From: Sabethes cyaneus
Taxonomy: Eukaryota > Arthropoda > Insecta > Diptera > Culicidae
Direction: 5' to 3'
Length of the DNA: 64,000 nucleotides
Assembly (NCBI RefSeq): GCF_943734655.1
Contig: NC_071355.1
Span: forward strand, 27,652,464 to 27,716,463
Shown: in pieces, positions 9,505 through 23,600 of the stretch
Position numbering within the stretch: position 1 is the stretch's first letter
How the letters are laid out: every line of letters starts with the position of its first letter
Made by a program: the position numbers and the translations under genes
The notes under the pieces: model-generated
Database searches by the model: none
Seen by the model: the letters and a program-made list of their open reading frames with translations, nothing else
Told to the model about the DNA's origin: nothing

Positions 9505-12500
9505 GCCGGACGACGGTTTTCAGGGAATTTTTTCCATGTATCATGTCAGTTTGTCAGTGTCTTTAGTATCTTCTTCGACAATCGAAAAGAATAAAAAAAA
9601 TCCTTTGAATAATTCTTATTAGCGAAAGAATTGCCTTTTAGCAGCTTGTTCGCAAGTATCATTTGCCTGATTTTCCATGGACTTATCGCACCGTACAATA
9701 TTTCAACATTAGGTGTACATATTACATGCCAGAATCTTACATGGATACACATTGCAATCTCTGACTGCCGATTCCAAAGTTCAGTAGGTTCTTCACAAAA
9801 AGGCTGAAATCACTAACCACACCCCGGTAATCTCCGCTACGCGTGTTAGGGAATAGTTTACAAATTTACAAGTAGCAATCTGATTAACTTGCTTGAAGTT
9901 TCTAACAATAACATGCAATATGCTTGAAGTTAGAATTTAGACTTTAAGCTCAGCTTTGGTTTTTATTTGGACCGCAAAACACAAGATTGTACCATAAGGT
10001 TGGTTTCTGCGAACTGAATATATATTTTTTGGAACTTTTATCCTAAACGCCGATTAGATAGTGGCTTTTATTTGTAGTAGACAATGAACTGCCATTTACA
10101 TTAGTATGATAAGGTATATAATTGTATAAAAGTAGTTATTTTAGATGATCTAGAATATGTATCTTACTTCCTTCGAAAATCTACCGATTGAACTACCGAG
10201 CCTGAACGAGCTGGCCTCGTCCGGCTATGATGAATGTGGAATACCACAAAACGAGCATTGAAGCGCAGCGGCGAAGCGACATACGAGCACCGAGTGCATG
10301 TTTTCCGCAATGAGCAACAGTCGTACATCTAAAAACTGAGTAGCTGGTCGTCGTAGGTTTCCACTGAACGCCGAAGCTTGAACCCTTTTCCCGGAAAAGG
10401 GTGCTTCCTTTGACGGTTTGCAAATTTACTACTACACATACACTTATAAACCATCAGCTTGCAGTGTCATAGTACAACAGCGAAGGACTAGTAAAAATTC
10501 GACCACACTACACTGCTACACAGTGTAGTGGCTGGCGAGCCAACAAACTAGAGCGTATCGTAATTTATATTCATTAGCATGAGTTATTGAATTATCGTAA
10601 AATTAAACGACACCAGAAGGGGTACGTACACAGAGAGCTGCTGTTGCTTTGACTGAGAGAAAACTGCACGATACCAACCTATCGGTTACCAACGGAATTA
10701 CGCTAATTTGTTTATTTGAAATTAATTCATTAACGAAGCAATTCTCAAACTAGGAAATATTTTTCCCGGAATGAGACGAGAAATTAAAAGAGTTAATTTT
10801 ATAAGATATAACGTTTCTATGGAAATTTTCTATGAAAATCCGATAGAATTTATAAATTTCAACAAATTTTATTCTTCTTATGAGTTTGATCCGAATTCTG
10901 GCTTCGTCGGGCAGAACAGACACAAGCAGATCAATAATCTGATCATTATCATTCGTCATCGAATGAAACAGGTCCTTCTATTGTCTGGCACATCTAGCAG
11001 AAAGACGATTATCACGCTTCTTGGTTCACTATGGACTAGCACCGCTTTCCAGTCACATTTGACCATCTTCTTGCAGCAGCCACCAGCGCGGGCCAGAGTG
11101 AATTCATTTTTTTTTCTGGCAAGCAATAATCCATTCAATTTCCTCACGTTTTCACGTCTTCACCCGGACAGGGGCACGAATTTTCCGGGGCCACACTGTC
11201 GATGTTCGCCGGTTCGTATACAGCAAAAATTATGTGCAAGCCATTCTTCTTCAGCTTCAACAATGATGTAGAATTCATACATTGTTATTATATTGAAAGT
11301 ATTCCAAAGTCTGCGTCCTTCGAGTCGTTTCTTCGCGTTTGCTCTATTGATACCGATTATTGGGAAAAGACTTGAAGCAGAAGGGGTTGCTCTACCCGTT
11401 TTATAACAATTCAAATGTATAGTTGCGTTTCGTTTTGAAAAGCAGTAAACTCAAACGTATAAAAATGGAAGAAAAATTTTAGATACGCTCTGACAAATTT
11501 AGTAACTCAAACCGAAACAGAAGTGCCCTAATCAGACTTTCTCGAATTCACCATTCTTTCCTATGCAGCAACTCCCTTGACTGACTGACTTTACTGACTT
11601 AGGTACAGTGAAGTCTGTTTTGTTAGATTCATTTTCGATTTCATCTTTGCCATCGGATACCGGCCATAGGACGGCCGGACCAACTAAGTAGGGGTTCAAT
11701 GGGTACAAATAGCAGTTTCTCCTTGAATAGTTTCTCTATTGCAGTCCACCCGAGAAGCTGTTACCTAAATTTCTCCAAGAAAGCAGCTTGAATGAAATAT
11801 TCCAAAAGAGTTTGCCCCACTTCTACCTTTGCAGAGCAGCCCAGATACTTTCAAATGTAGTTTTTTTTTCTTGCTCCGTTCGAAAAGCAATTGTTATGTT
11901 CACTTCCTTCGCAGTCGTGAAGCAACTCTGTGCCGAACAGCGCTGCTCGTCCCAGCTGGGAGTCAGAACGTGTCGATTTGGAATGGCACATGCCGATCCG
12001 GGAGCTACGATTCGCACTCCATCAACAGGATTTCGCATTATTATGCATGTACATAAATACATATACATGTGACAAAATGAGCCGGAGCGTTGGCAGGTAG
12101 GTAGGTAGGTATGCACAAGCAGCTATACGAAGGAACGTCCCGAGCGATAATAATCATCATTCGTTGTCCTTATTTGAACGTTTCCGCCTTTTTGCGCAAT
12201 CCACCGACGGTTACCGGCGACGGGCGGCCGGGGTGCCGCCGTAAAGCTATAGAAAACTTCTCCAACGATAAGCAATTCTCCGAGGGAATGGTTTCTCATT
12301 CTGGCTTGACTGATTGGAAATCCTTCCGCGTGGCTGATCTTCCTTTAGTATAACGATTACGTAAGAACAATCTGTTCCGCGCCACGCGCAAAAGCTAACA
12401 GGAAGTAGGACATGAGCGCTTGACGGGCTGTTGAAAATAAATTCCAAAGAAGCAGCCTGAAAGAAAAAAAGAGTTTCTGAAGAGTTATTTGCAATTAGAA

Positions 12501-12934
12501 CGAATAGTCCTGCATGGTGATTAATGGCAATTTCTGGTGCTTCACTTATGAAACAACTGTTGTTGAGTAGTAGATTTTTTACTATTGCACTACCATTATT
12601 GGAAACACCAAATTTTCAAAAGTTTTCTGGTTTATCACAAACATAATAAATTTAGTAACAGGAACTATGGAGTGAGAAAAAGTAATAGGCTTTGATTTAT
12701 ACATGAATAAAAGAATATTCTCTTTGTCGCCTTGGTACAGCAAAATACTACAATGATGCAAAAGGTAGTTAAAATATTAAGGAAAGTATTTACATTTCAT
12801 GATTTCGTACCAGTTTTCGGGGGAACCTCCATTATTCATATCAAATGTTCTTAATTTTGATGTAAATGTCCATTTTATTTATTATTTCATGCATTTTTTT
12901 AACAAACAATAATTTCAAATGCTTTAAATCGAAA
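9505..12934. other. No gene recognised (single-copy-like DNA)
   Basis: A long AT-rich stretch without transposon ends or convincing coding frames. The 166-codon frame at 10771-11271 has no recognisable motif and overlaps opposing frames. Small features: a short hairpin (CACTACACTG...CAGTGTAGTG) at about 10505-10530 and a (GGTA)n tract near 12095-12110. Confidence 0.5.
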
Positions 12935-13445
12935 ACATCCAAAATTAAGGTATGTACTTGGACACTACGCAATTTAACGACCAATTTGGAGCCCAGAAAA
13001 CATCGATAGCTGATATTCTGGAGTGTCTAATTGGAGTGTCACTGCAATTCGGAATACCTCCGTCAAAAGCGGTACCGAATTTCACTCATACATTGTTTGA
13101 TTGATTTTTGCCTTAATCTAATTCAGTTCTTTTAAAACAAATTGAAATAAAATGGAACGAAATTTAAAGCAAATGGAGCCAAAGGTCTGATTGCAAACAC
13201 CCCAATTTACTATGTCGGAAAATTAAAGGTCAAAACCAGATAGCTAAGTTGGGGAAAGAAAGTTGATCAAGACTAACGGGATAATTGCTTTAACTTTGCA
13301 CATGTTGGATAATTCAGAGATGTAAACACACCTAACTATTCAAAAATTGCCTATCACTAAAGAATGCAACATAATAATGTTACACTTTATATTTTTGTCC
13401 CTTCACATTTCAAAAATTTTTGAAGGGGGGGGGGAGTGATATAAA
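12935..13445 (-). repeat. Non-coding dispersed repeat, copy 2 (inverted pair)
   Basis: Reverse-complement partner of 6325-6895, ending at a G-run (about 13426-13435) followed by GTGATATAAACTTTTTTTC. Substitutions and small indels separate the two copies, so they are old or independent insertions rather than a recent duplication. Confidence 0.75.
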
Positions 13446-13803
13446 CTTTTTTTCAAATTTGTATAAGGCTCATAGGAAGTAATCCAAAAGTCTAGAAGTT
13501 CAAAAGCCAATATACCAAATATTAAAATACAGTACAAGGTGTTAAAAAGAATAACTATCCGGAAATTGAGTATTTCACAACAAACTAATGAAAAAGTCCA
13601 GATGTCTTAAAATTCAAAACTGCAAAATATGAAATTATAATGTTCAATTTCCAAAAAAAAAATTAAATTCCGCATGCAAAAATTCACAAAGTCGTAAAAC
13701 GGGAAGTCAGATGGAAAGGGAGGACGTGTCTGATGAGAAGAATAATCAATTGGATGAACTAGAAAATTTCGAAATAGACTAAAAATATATCGGGTTGTGC
13801 AAT

Positions 13804-13871
13804 GGCAGATGGAGCTCGCACCCACGCTCTTTCGGTTGGTATCCGAATGTTTTACTGACTGAACTACTGCC
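13804..13871 (-). repeat. tRNA-like sequence (SINE head or tRNA pseudogene)
   Basis: On the minus strand the 68 nt can be laid out as a tRNA. The acceptor ends GGCAG and CTGCC pair. An anticodon arm TTCGG-ATACCAA-CCGAA has a five-base stem and a seven-base loop. A B-box-like GGTGCGAGCTCC occupies the T arm. The T loop lacks the standard TTCGA and its stem is imperfect, and the implied anticodon ACC is not normally used by animals, so a functional tRNA is unlikely. Confidence 0.5.
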
Positions 13872-14119
13872 GCCCGTTATATTAGGTAGTTTAATACCTA
13901 ATTTTGTTTGATTGTCCCAATCATCCCCCGTATATGCATTATACCCTTCCTATGCGAAGATAGACTGTTGTCTACTCGGTCAGTGCGATAGTAACAAAGC
14001 AGTGCGTTGTCGACGGTCACACGGCTAGTCTCGAGGTTAAAACCACCACCGGGCAGTGATGCAAGAGCTACTGGTTCATCCTTAGTTCTACGGATTTGAC
14101 AAGAAGTTTTCGAAAACAA

Positions 14120-14345
14120 GCAACCAAAAGTGCTAAAAAAATACGTCAAAAAACGACGAAAATATAATGAAAAGATGGCAAAAAGAGTATGAAATTACAA
14201 TAAAAAGATAACAAAGAAATTACAAAGAGACGACGGCGACAAAATGCAACAAATGACAAAAAACTAGTGACAAAAAACGGCGAATAGACAACGAGACTAT
14301 TACGAAAAAAGCATCGATAAAATGGTGAAACAGCGACGAAAGAAA
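14120..14345. repeat. Degenerate GACGA/AAAAGA purine-rich tract
   Basis: Loosely repeated words such as GACGACGGCGACAAAA, AAAAAGAGTATG and AAAGATGGCAAAAAG. It resembles the longer tract at 17823-18530 and, in reverse complement, 59090-59395. Non-coding. Confidence 0.6.
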
Positions 14346-14352
14346 AAGACAG

Positions 14353-14400
14353 TTAGGCCATTGCAAATCATTTTCAAAATTTTTGTCACCCCCCCCCCCC
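14353..14400 (-). repeat. Poly-C element terminus, reversed
   Basis: TAGGCCATTGCAAATC, TTTTTGTCA and a C-run. The reverse complement matches the terminus at 17755-17822. It abuts the 3' tail of the RTE copy directly. Confidence 0.55.
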
Positions 14401-14429
14401 TTCTTCTTCTTCAGCAGCATAGAGGCGGG

Positions 14430-16400
14430 GTGGCTCGTGCTGTTTCAAGCACTCATCTCCATTCAACTCGGTCTTGGGCCACTCGTCGCCAATTCCCTAG
14501 TCGTCTCAGGCCCCCCGTTGGGCCCCCCTGTTCCTGGTGCCGGTGGGGTTGTTGAAGAGTACTATTTTCGTCGCACGTCGTCCGGCATCCCTACGACGTG
14601 TCCGGCCCACCGTAGCCTGCTAACTTTCGCTAGATGTACGATGGGAGTCTCTCTAAGCAGTGCCTGTAGCTCGTGATTCATACGCCTCCGCCACTCTCCG
14701 CTTTCAGTTTGTACTCCGCCAAATATCGTCCGCAGCACTTTCCGCTCAAACACGGCAAGGGCGCGTCACGGCTTCAAGTCCATGAAGAACTACCGGTCTG
14801 ATAATGGTTTTGTACATTGTTAGCTTCGTGCGGCGGCGTATGCTTCCTGATCGTAGCGTTTTACGTAGGGCAAAGTAGGCCCGATTTCCCGCTTGGATGC
14901 GCCGCTGGATCTCCTTACTAGTGTTGTTGTCCGCGGTCACCAGCGATCCCACATACACGAACTCCTCTACCACTTCTAGTTCGTCGCCGTCAACGGTTAC
15001 CGTCCGTGGGAGGCGCGCATTTGTTTCCTTTGAGCCTCTTCCTTTCATGTATTTGGTCTTCGACGCGTTTATTTTTAGCTCAATTCTCCTAGACTCTGCT
15101 TTCAGTCTGGCGTAGATTGCCTCCGCCGTCGCAAAGTTCCTGGCAATGATATCGAAGTCATCTGCAAAGCCTAGAAGTTGGCTACTCTTGGTAAAATTCG
15201 TGCCTCTCGTTTCGATGCCCGCTCGTCGGATCACCCCTCAAGAGCGATGTTGAACAGCATGCAGGATAGACCGTCACCTTGTCTCAACACTCGTCGCGTC
15301 TCGAAGGGACTCGAGAGTGTCCCAGAGATGCGTACGAAACACATCACTCGATCCAATGTAGCTCTGATCAGTCGCTTCAGTTTGTCCGGAAAACCGTATT
15401 CGTGCATTATCTGCCATAGCTTGTCTCGATCGACTGTATCGTATGCTGCTTTGAAATCAATAAAGATGTGATGCGTGGGCACGTTGTACTCCCGACATTT
15501 CTGCAAGATCTGTCGGATAGTAAAAATGTGGTCCGTAGTTGCGCGAGCCCCCATGAAACCCGCCTGATAATTCCCTACGAAACCTTGTGCTATCGGTGAC
15601 AGCCAGCGTAACAGGATCTGTGAGAGTACCTTGCAGGCGGCGTTTACCAGCGTAATACCACGATAGTTGCAGCAGTCTAGCCGATCACCCTTTTTGTAGA
15701 TGGGACAAACCACTCCTTCCATCCATTCCTCCGGTAACTTTTCCTCCTCCCAAATCCTCGAAATAACCCAGTGTAGAGCCTTTGCTAGCGTTTCTCCACC
15801 ATGTTTATAAAGCTCTGCCGGTAGGCGGTCCTTCCCAGCGGCTTTATTGGTCTTCAGCAGCCTGATTTCTCGTTTGACTTCTTGGAGATCAGGTGCTAGG
15901 ACATCACTATCTTCCATGGGCGCTCCTAGGTTAATTTCCGTTCCACCTCCTTCTGCGACTTCGCCATCGAGGTGTTCATCGAAGAACTGCTTCCATCTGT
16001 CGACCACCTCGCGCTCGTTTGTAATTGGATTCCCTTCCTCGTCCCTACACATGTCAAGTTTCGGTGTGTAGCTCTTTTGAGTTTGGTTCAGCTTCTCATA
16101 AAACTTGCGCGTGTCATTAGCTCGGAATAGTTGCTATAATTCTTCACGATCTCTGTCCTCCTTTTGGCGCCTTTTTCTCCTCAGGATCGTGGTCAACTTG
16201 TTCCTAGCTCGTCGGTACTTGGCCAGGTTCTCTCTAGTGGCAATACTTATATAATTTTTCCAAGCATTTTTTTTCTCTTCCACCGCTTGTTGGCATTCCC
16301 TATCAAACCAATCATTTTGTGTACTCCGAGGCTCAATACCTAGTGCCGCGGTAGCGGCCTCTCCGATAGCCGAGCGTATTCTGCCCCAACCGTCTTCGAG
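14430..16400 (-). pseudogene. RTE reverse transcriptase (broken)
   Basis: Three overlapping frames (15231-16052, 14746-15234, 14562-14753) together span the reverse transcriptase. In the first, residues about 119-133 hold YKKGDRLDCCNYRG, 197-205 hold motif A (FIDFKAAYD) and 257-263 hold motif B (RQGDGLS). In the second, residues 23-26 are the catalytic FADD box, followed by the motif D region KINASKTKYM. The third carries the C-terminal FERKVLRTIFGGVQ and LRWAGHVV segments typical of this clade. Key aspartates are present, but frameshifts near 15232 and 14750 and a stop upstream prevent a full protein. Its role was target-primed reverse transcription of the LINE RNA, probably also serving SINEs. 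Confidence 0.9.
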
Positions 16401-16412
16401 GTTTGAAGCACC

Positions 16413-17258
16413 TCACTCCTCGGAAGAAGGCAGTGACTCATTCAGTACTCGCGCGTAGTTCTCGGCAGCTTGTGGGTTGTCTAGCTGCCTGATGTTCAGC
16501 CGAGGAGGGCGGCTTTGACGTGTCCGGTATACGGTGGACAGCTTTGAGCGCACATGTACTGCTACTAGGTAATGGTCAGAATCAATATCCGCACCCCGAC
16601 GGGAGCGTACGTTCGTGATGTTAGAGAAGAACCGGCCCTCTATGAGAACGTGGTCAATTTGGTTCATTGTACGTTGGTCAGGTGATCTCCAGGTGGCTTT
16701 GGGGATATCCTTGCGCGGGAAAAAGGTGCTTCGGATCGCCAGGCCTCGGGAAGCTGCGAAGTTTATACATCGTTGGCCGTTATCGTTTGTGTCGGTGTGC
16801 AGGCTATGGGGTCCTACCACCGGTCAATACATTTCTTCCCTACCGACCTGGGCGTTCATATCACCGATGACGATCTTGATGTCCCGTGACGAGCAGCTGT
16901 CGTACGTAGCCCCCAGCCTCGCGTAGAACGCTTCTTTCTCATCGTCGGGTCTACCTTCGTGCGGGCACTTCACGTTAATGATGCTATAATTGAAGAAACG
17001 GCCCTTTATCCTCAATACACACATTCTCTCGTTGATCGCCTTCCAATCTATCACACGATCCTGCATTCCGCCAAGCACTACAAAGCCCGTTCCCAGTTCG
17101 TTGGTAGCGCCACCGCTCTGGTAAAACTGGGCCTTTCCGCCACGGATCTTCCAAACCTTCTCTCCTTTGCGACAGACTTCCTGCAGAGCTACGATGCCGA
17201 GTTTGCGGGGTTCCGGCTGTTCAATCAGCACCCGCTCGCAACCTACGAAAGTTAGCGA
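16413..17258 (-). pseudogene. RTE apurinic-type endonuclease domain (one stop)
   Basis: Two frames, 16824-17231 and 16413-16820, are the same reading frame separated by one TGA at about 16824-16826, where CGA would be expected (a CpG-type change). Visible APE motifs are ALQEVCRKG with the metal-binding Glu, NVKCPHEGRPDDEKE, IGDMNAQVG, NQIDHVLI and the terminal DSDHYLVAV. The domain nicks the target DNA to prime reverse transcription. It is followed by a further stop at about 16413, where the copy at 29.3 kb has a sense codon. Confidence 0.9.
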
Positions 17259-17454
17259 TCTGCAGTTCTAAGTCCCGAGTCTCCATTGGTCGTCCTTGTT
17301 CCGTCGCCTAGGTCGATGCCGAATATTCCGCTCCGAATATGCTTGAATGTTGTTAGTTTAAGTTTAATTTAGGTGTGTAGCCGTACTGGGGCAACACTAC
17401 CGAGTCTCGTGATGGGAAATTGACCCCCCCTTCCTCCCTTGGGAATTGGCTTGA

Positions 17455-17475
17455 AAAATCGGGGGGGGGGGGGGA
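17455..17475. repeat. G-run
   Basis: A 14-base guanine run near 17461-17474, close to a C-run at about 17424-17430. One of many long G/C homopolymers in the window (also near 31790, 35696, 41619 and 43862). Confidence 0.8.
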
Positions 17476-17689
17476 AATACAGCCTGAAAAACTCGAAAAA
17501 TGAGTGTACAAGTTGAGTTAACGCTTCTAGCACGAAATAGAAATAGAAGTTCAAACAGTGGAATTTCCGATACCCGGCCAAAAAATTTTTCTTTCGTTTT
17601 TGTCTTTTTGTTCATAGATTTTTGCATGAAAAATAACAACATATTTATTAAAAGCAAGAATAGGTTTGGTTTTCACGTTTAGGCTCTAA

Positions 17690-17822
17690 GTAAAAATGCC
17701 TAAAATCTATATTTATTTTGCTCGATTAAAAAATTCTCTTTGTTTTTTTTTCACCCCCCCCCCCCCTTTGGTGGCCCAACACCGGAGGGACAAAAACTTT
17801 TTTAAATATTTGTAATGGCCTA
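17690..17822 (+). repeat. Poly-C dispersed element
   Basis: The block from GGTTTTCACGTTTAGGC, through a 14-base C-run (about 17754-17767), to ACACCGGAGGGACAAAAAC and TTTGTAATGGCC. It aligns with 24735-24895 over its full length. No coding potential. Confidence 0.65.
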
Positions 17823-18530
17823 CATAAACAACCACAAGACGACGAGCAGTGAAAAGACAGCGAAAAGACGACGAAATAAAGGCGAAAAAGAGAAGACAAG
17901 TTGGCGAAAAAAGAGACCCGTATAAAAAAATAAAGCGTCTATGATAAAAACGAAAAAAGTAGGTGAAAAGACGATGAAGAAAAGACGAAATACAACAAAA
18001 GATTGTAAATATGCGTCAGAAAAACGTCGAAAAACGCAAAAGAAACGATTAAAATGCCAAGAAAAAAATAATACAAAGCGATGAAGAGACTATAAAGGGA
18101 TGTAGAAAACGCAATGAAAAGACAATAAATAGACAGTAAAACCGTGACTCGAAAAAAAAAAGACTACAAATGTCAACGCCACCAAGCCAAAAACGCTACA
18201 AAAGACGATGAAAAAATGACAACAAAATGCTGAAAAGACAAAAAGACGATGCAAAGACGCTAGGAAGCCAGATGTTAAAAAAACGAAAACCGACTAACAA
18301 ACGTTGAAAAGACAAAAAACAGCATAACGGGGGGTCAATCCCGTTGTGATGGTTAGCATTCACGCCTTTCACGCAGAGGGCTCAGATTCAAACGCTAATC
18401 CCGCTGAACTTGTGGACCCAAGCTGTTAAAATGACTATAATTAAATTAAAAGAATAAACAAAAAACGACATGAAGCCGACAGTAAGAGGCGACTGAGTAC
18501 AAATAGCAAAAAAAAGACGAAAAATTAAAG
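17823..18530. repeat. Degenerate GACGAAAAGA tract
   Basis: About 700 bp of purine-rich degenerate simple sequence built of GACGA, AAAAGACGA and GACAAAAAG words, interrupted by a SINE-like block at 18331-18465. Related tracts lie at 14120-14345 and, reversed, at 59090-59395. Confidence 0.7.
18331..18465 (+). mobile_element. tRNA-derived SINE
   Basis: Begins GGGGTCAATCCCGTTG, then an A-box-like TGGTTAGCATTC and a B-box-like GATTCAAAC (about 18390), and ends in an A/T-rich tail (AAATTAAAAGAATAAAC). The first 47 bases match the head at 25172-25218. Pol III promoter spacing and tail fit a SINE. The family name is not known to me. Confidence 0.6.
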
Positions 18531-18534
18531 AGTA

Positions 18535-18686
18535 AAAAGTAAACAGTAAAAAGTAAAAAGTAAAAAGTAAAAAGTAAAAAGTAAAAAGTTAAAAGTTAAA
18601 AGTTAAAAGTAAAAAGTAAAAAGTAAAAAGTAAAAAGTAAAAAGTAAAAAGTAAAAAGTAAAAAGTAAAAAGTAAAAAGTAAAAAA
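18535..18686. repeat. (AAAAAGT)n heptanucleotide array, left part
   Basis: About 21 units of GTAAAAA with GTTAAAA variants. The array continues at 20614-20670 on the far side of a Helitron, showing that one array was split. Confidence 0.9.
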
Positions 18687-20613
<1,927 letters not shown>

Positions 20614-20670
20614 TAAAAAATAAAAAGTAAAAAGTAAAAAGTAAAATGTTAAAAGTAAAATAAAAAGCAG
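20614..20670. repeat. (AAAAAGT)n heptanucleotide array, right part
   Basis: Continuation of the array at 18535-18686 after the Helitron insertion. Confidence 0.85.
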
Positions 20671-23600
20671 TTCAAAAGTTTAGACAAAAGTTCTTCGAGA
20701 AGGAAAATGCTACAAACGACAAACTTCTTTTTAATATAGTTTACTTAAAAAACGCCAGCCCGCAATTATCAGATACTGCTAACTGTCCAAGTCTGTCAAA
20801 AACACAGGTCTAAACATTTTTAATTTCAGCTTATCTTTTATATTTATTGCTATACTGTCAGGCTCAACTTTTCCTTCTGGGGAAAGTGTAAATAGTGTGT
20901 AAAGAAATAGCACGCTCGACCGGAGATTGAGAGATGTAGGTTCTAGTTCCACCTTCGCTTATTCGATATTTTTCGGTTGATTTAGTGTTTTACTACAAGC
21001 GTTAACTCTTCCCTAAGAAAATAATCAAGCTAACCTAACAATAAGCATCAAATATAAATAAATCCAAAAGAATCTAATGTTAAAATGACATAAATATTCA
21101 ATTTTCCAATTCAAGTTTGATTCAGCAAACTTAAATGAAGCATTGATCGCGAAACCAAACGATCTGAAATAATAATGAATACTCCATCAACGGAACAGTT
21201 CACTATACGTCGTCAACTTCCCAATGCCAGTGTTAGTTCACCAGTTTGCAGAAAAGGGAGAATAGGAGCACTATGTGCTGATTGTAACGAATGTACACGA
21301 TATGTACACGATAAAATAGAACGAAACAAATTGTTTATTGTTAGTCTATTCTATTCCCCGCCATGCGTCATTCGATTCCTTGATCAAATATATTAGCACT
21401 GTCATTGGCGCCACTCGGGGCTGCGTTTATTCCTCTTTTCCCGTGCATAATCACGAGCCCATGCCAAAGCCTCAAACTACTAGGTATATCGTTATCGTGT
21501 GCGCTGAAATTCCGTTCGAACAGTTTTCTCGCATTTCCGCGGAAGCAACGAGAGAAACTTTTAGCAATTTGCATTCGACACAATAATCTATGAGCTCTCT
21601 AGCAGCCCGGGAAAGTGAATCATACCCAGCCGAAACCGGCAGTAGACATCCTAGCTGCTCGGTACTGGGTTCGTAATTTGTTGCCATAAGCCCCCACTCA
21701 ATCGGATTCAAACCGATTTCGAAGCCCCTCAATTGAATCGCATTTCAAATCGAAAAACAACCAAACTGTTCAACCCAAACAGACTTTACTGTTGCTTGCA
21801 GCCCAAATCTGTTTGCACATCAAACCCCGGTTGAGTTTATTAGACACCACAAATATTCCCCACCGGCAGTGCAGCGCTGAGCTTTGCAGCCCCCAATCTA
21901 GGGCTGTTACCAGAGCGACGCGTCCCTACTCTACTGCCGGTAGGGATAATTTATACCGCACAAAGCATGCACATCCGCAAGCACCGAACCGCCGTCAATT
22001 TTCGCGTCCCGTAGACTGTCAAGACTTCAAGCTTGAGTAGATAATCGGCTGCTGTCGGCCCCGAAGTTGTGTCTCTTGTGCTGCTGCTCCTGCTGCTGCT
22101 GCTACCCTGCACCGTCGGATCTGTTGGTTGGATTTCCGTAAATATTCCCTTCCAGTGCATTCAATATCGTTACCGTTTTCAGCCCAGCAGGGCCGAACAA
22201 GGGGGTCGGTACCGGTGACAGCTGACGACAGATTTCATCCGAGATGGAGGAGGACACACAGCCGGGTTTACTCTGTTCGCCTGCCTGCTGATGCCGATGC
22301 TGATGATGCTGGAGATCGTCTCTCGTCAGGGCAACATTTTTGCCCGGCAACTTTGTGTGTGTGTGTGAAAGTCGCTGTTATGAATTTTAATGAACAGCAT
22401 TTTGAATGTTTAATTGAAAATCAGATTAGAGGGGCTTGCGGAGTCGGGAAGGTGACACGGTTTTTGGTTGGGGTTTCGGTCGGGATTTTGGCGAACCTGC
22501 AATGCATACATACTGTCAGATAGATCCCGCGGATGGGAAGATGAAAGATCCTTTCTTATTGATAAGTAAATTATCAGCAGATCTTGGCCATTTGTAATAG
22601 TGAAAGAAAACAGATCCCTACTTATTGGCTTGCCTACTGGCAAACAATCAATATTTTCCAACAAGTTTCAAAAGTCATCTCGAGAAGCTATGAATTACGA
22701 AACTTGAAAAGCAAAGTAGACCTCAGAGGGGTTAATAGAAAATGAATTGTGCGGTGATTAGTATTCAACAACCTTCAGTAGACTATCCTTGGAAAAACTG
22801 TCATAAAAATAGCCGTCTTTCATCTATTCAAAATTCTATATCAAGCCCGAGCTATGGATTTAAAAATAGTGCCACTAAGATGAATGGAAGTGCAATTCTA
22901 CTAAAGCTTTGATGAAGAGAAAAGCATGTGATGGTTTAGAAAAACCTAATACCTAAGATGAGCTAACTGAACTGAAATGTTGCCTTTGCCTATTTATAGA
23001 TTAATAACAGTTCGATTCTCCTTACCAAGCTTAAACAAGCGCTCCAAAGCAAGCACGCTATTTTCCCTTCAACCAAAGCTATTTTTAAGCACAAGGGAAA
23101 CATTTACCATTCTTTTATTTATAAGTGCCGCTTTCTTCGATAGCCATATTCCCATATTCCCGTTAAGCTCCGCATTGCCATCGGAGAAAAAACATGGTAC
23201 GTTGTCGGTAGCTTCGAAGTATTCGCTAATTAACACTCACACCAGGACACAGACACACACATCAAACACAAGCAAAACGAAGACCGAAGACTTCTTCGCA
23301 AGCACGCTAATTAGTGTCCATTAAAATTCCTCTCTGCAAAATTTCCTCCCAAGCCAATCACAGTCTTCCTATCCGCCAGCATTTCCTATCCATTCATTGG
23401 TGTAACTCCCGGTCCCGGTTACAGCCCGAGAGTGGTTCCGGAAGTCCACATAAAACAGGGCAAACTGAATTGAATCCAAGCTTTTACGGAATGGTTTCGA
23501 GAACAATTGCACACTTAGTCCTTCAATACATTATATGAACAGGGATGCCAGCTCGCAGTAATAAAACCCTTTCAAATTCAAACAAACCAACGCATTAGAA

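Larger units (their letters stand above)
14401..17420 (-). mobile_element. RTE-clade LINE, longest copy, disabled
   Basis: The most complete RTE element in the window. On the minus strand it runs from a 5' leader near 17420, through an apurinic endonuclease domain (about 17250-16400) and a reverse transcriptase (about 16070-14560), to a 3' tail of four TTC units at 14401. RTE elements code for one endonuclease/reverse transcriptase protein and end in short tandem repeats, as here. The leader resembles 58800-58900 (around GCCGAGTCTG), which continues further upstream, so this copy is probably 5'-truncated. Several stops and frameshifts break the frame, and about 50 bp is missing in the 3' part near 14505 compared with 7680-7735. 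Confidence 0.92.

Noticed and set aside
10771..11271. 166-codon frame as a host exon
   Set aside because: No motif, AT-driven composition, and no supporting splice signals I could trust.
20880..20960. tRNA-like text with GGTTCTAGTTCC
   Set aside because: A B-box-like string alone; no acceptable cloverleaf or tail was seen.
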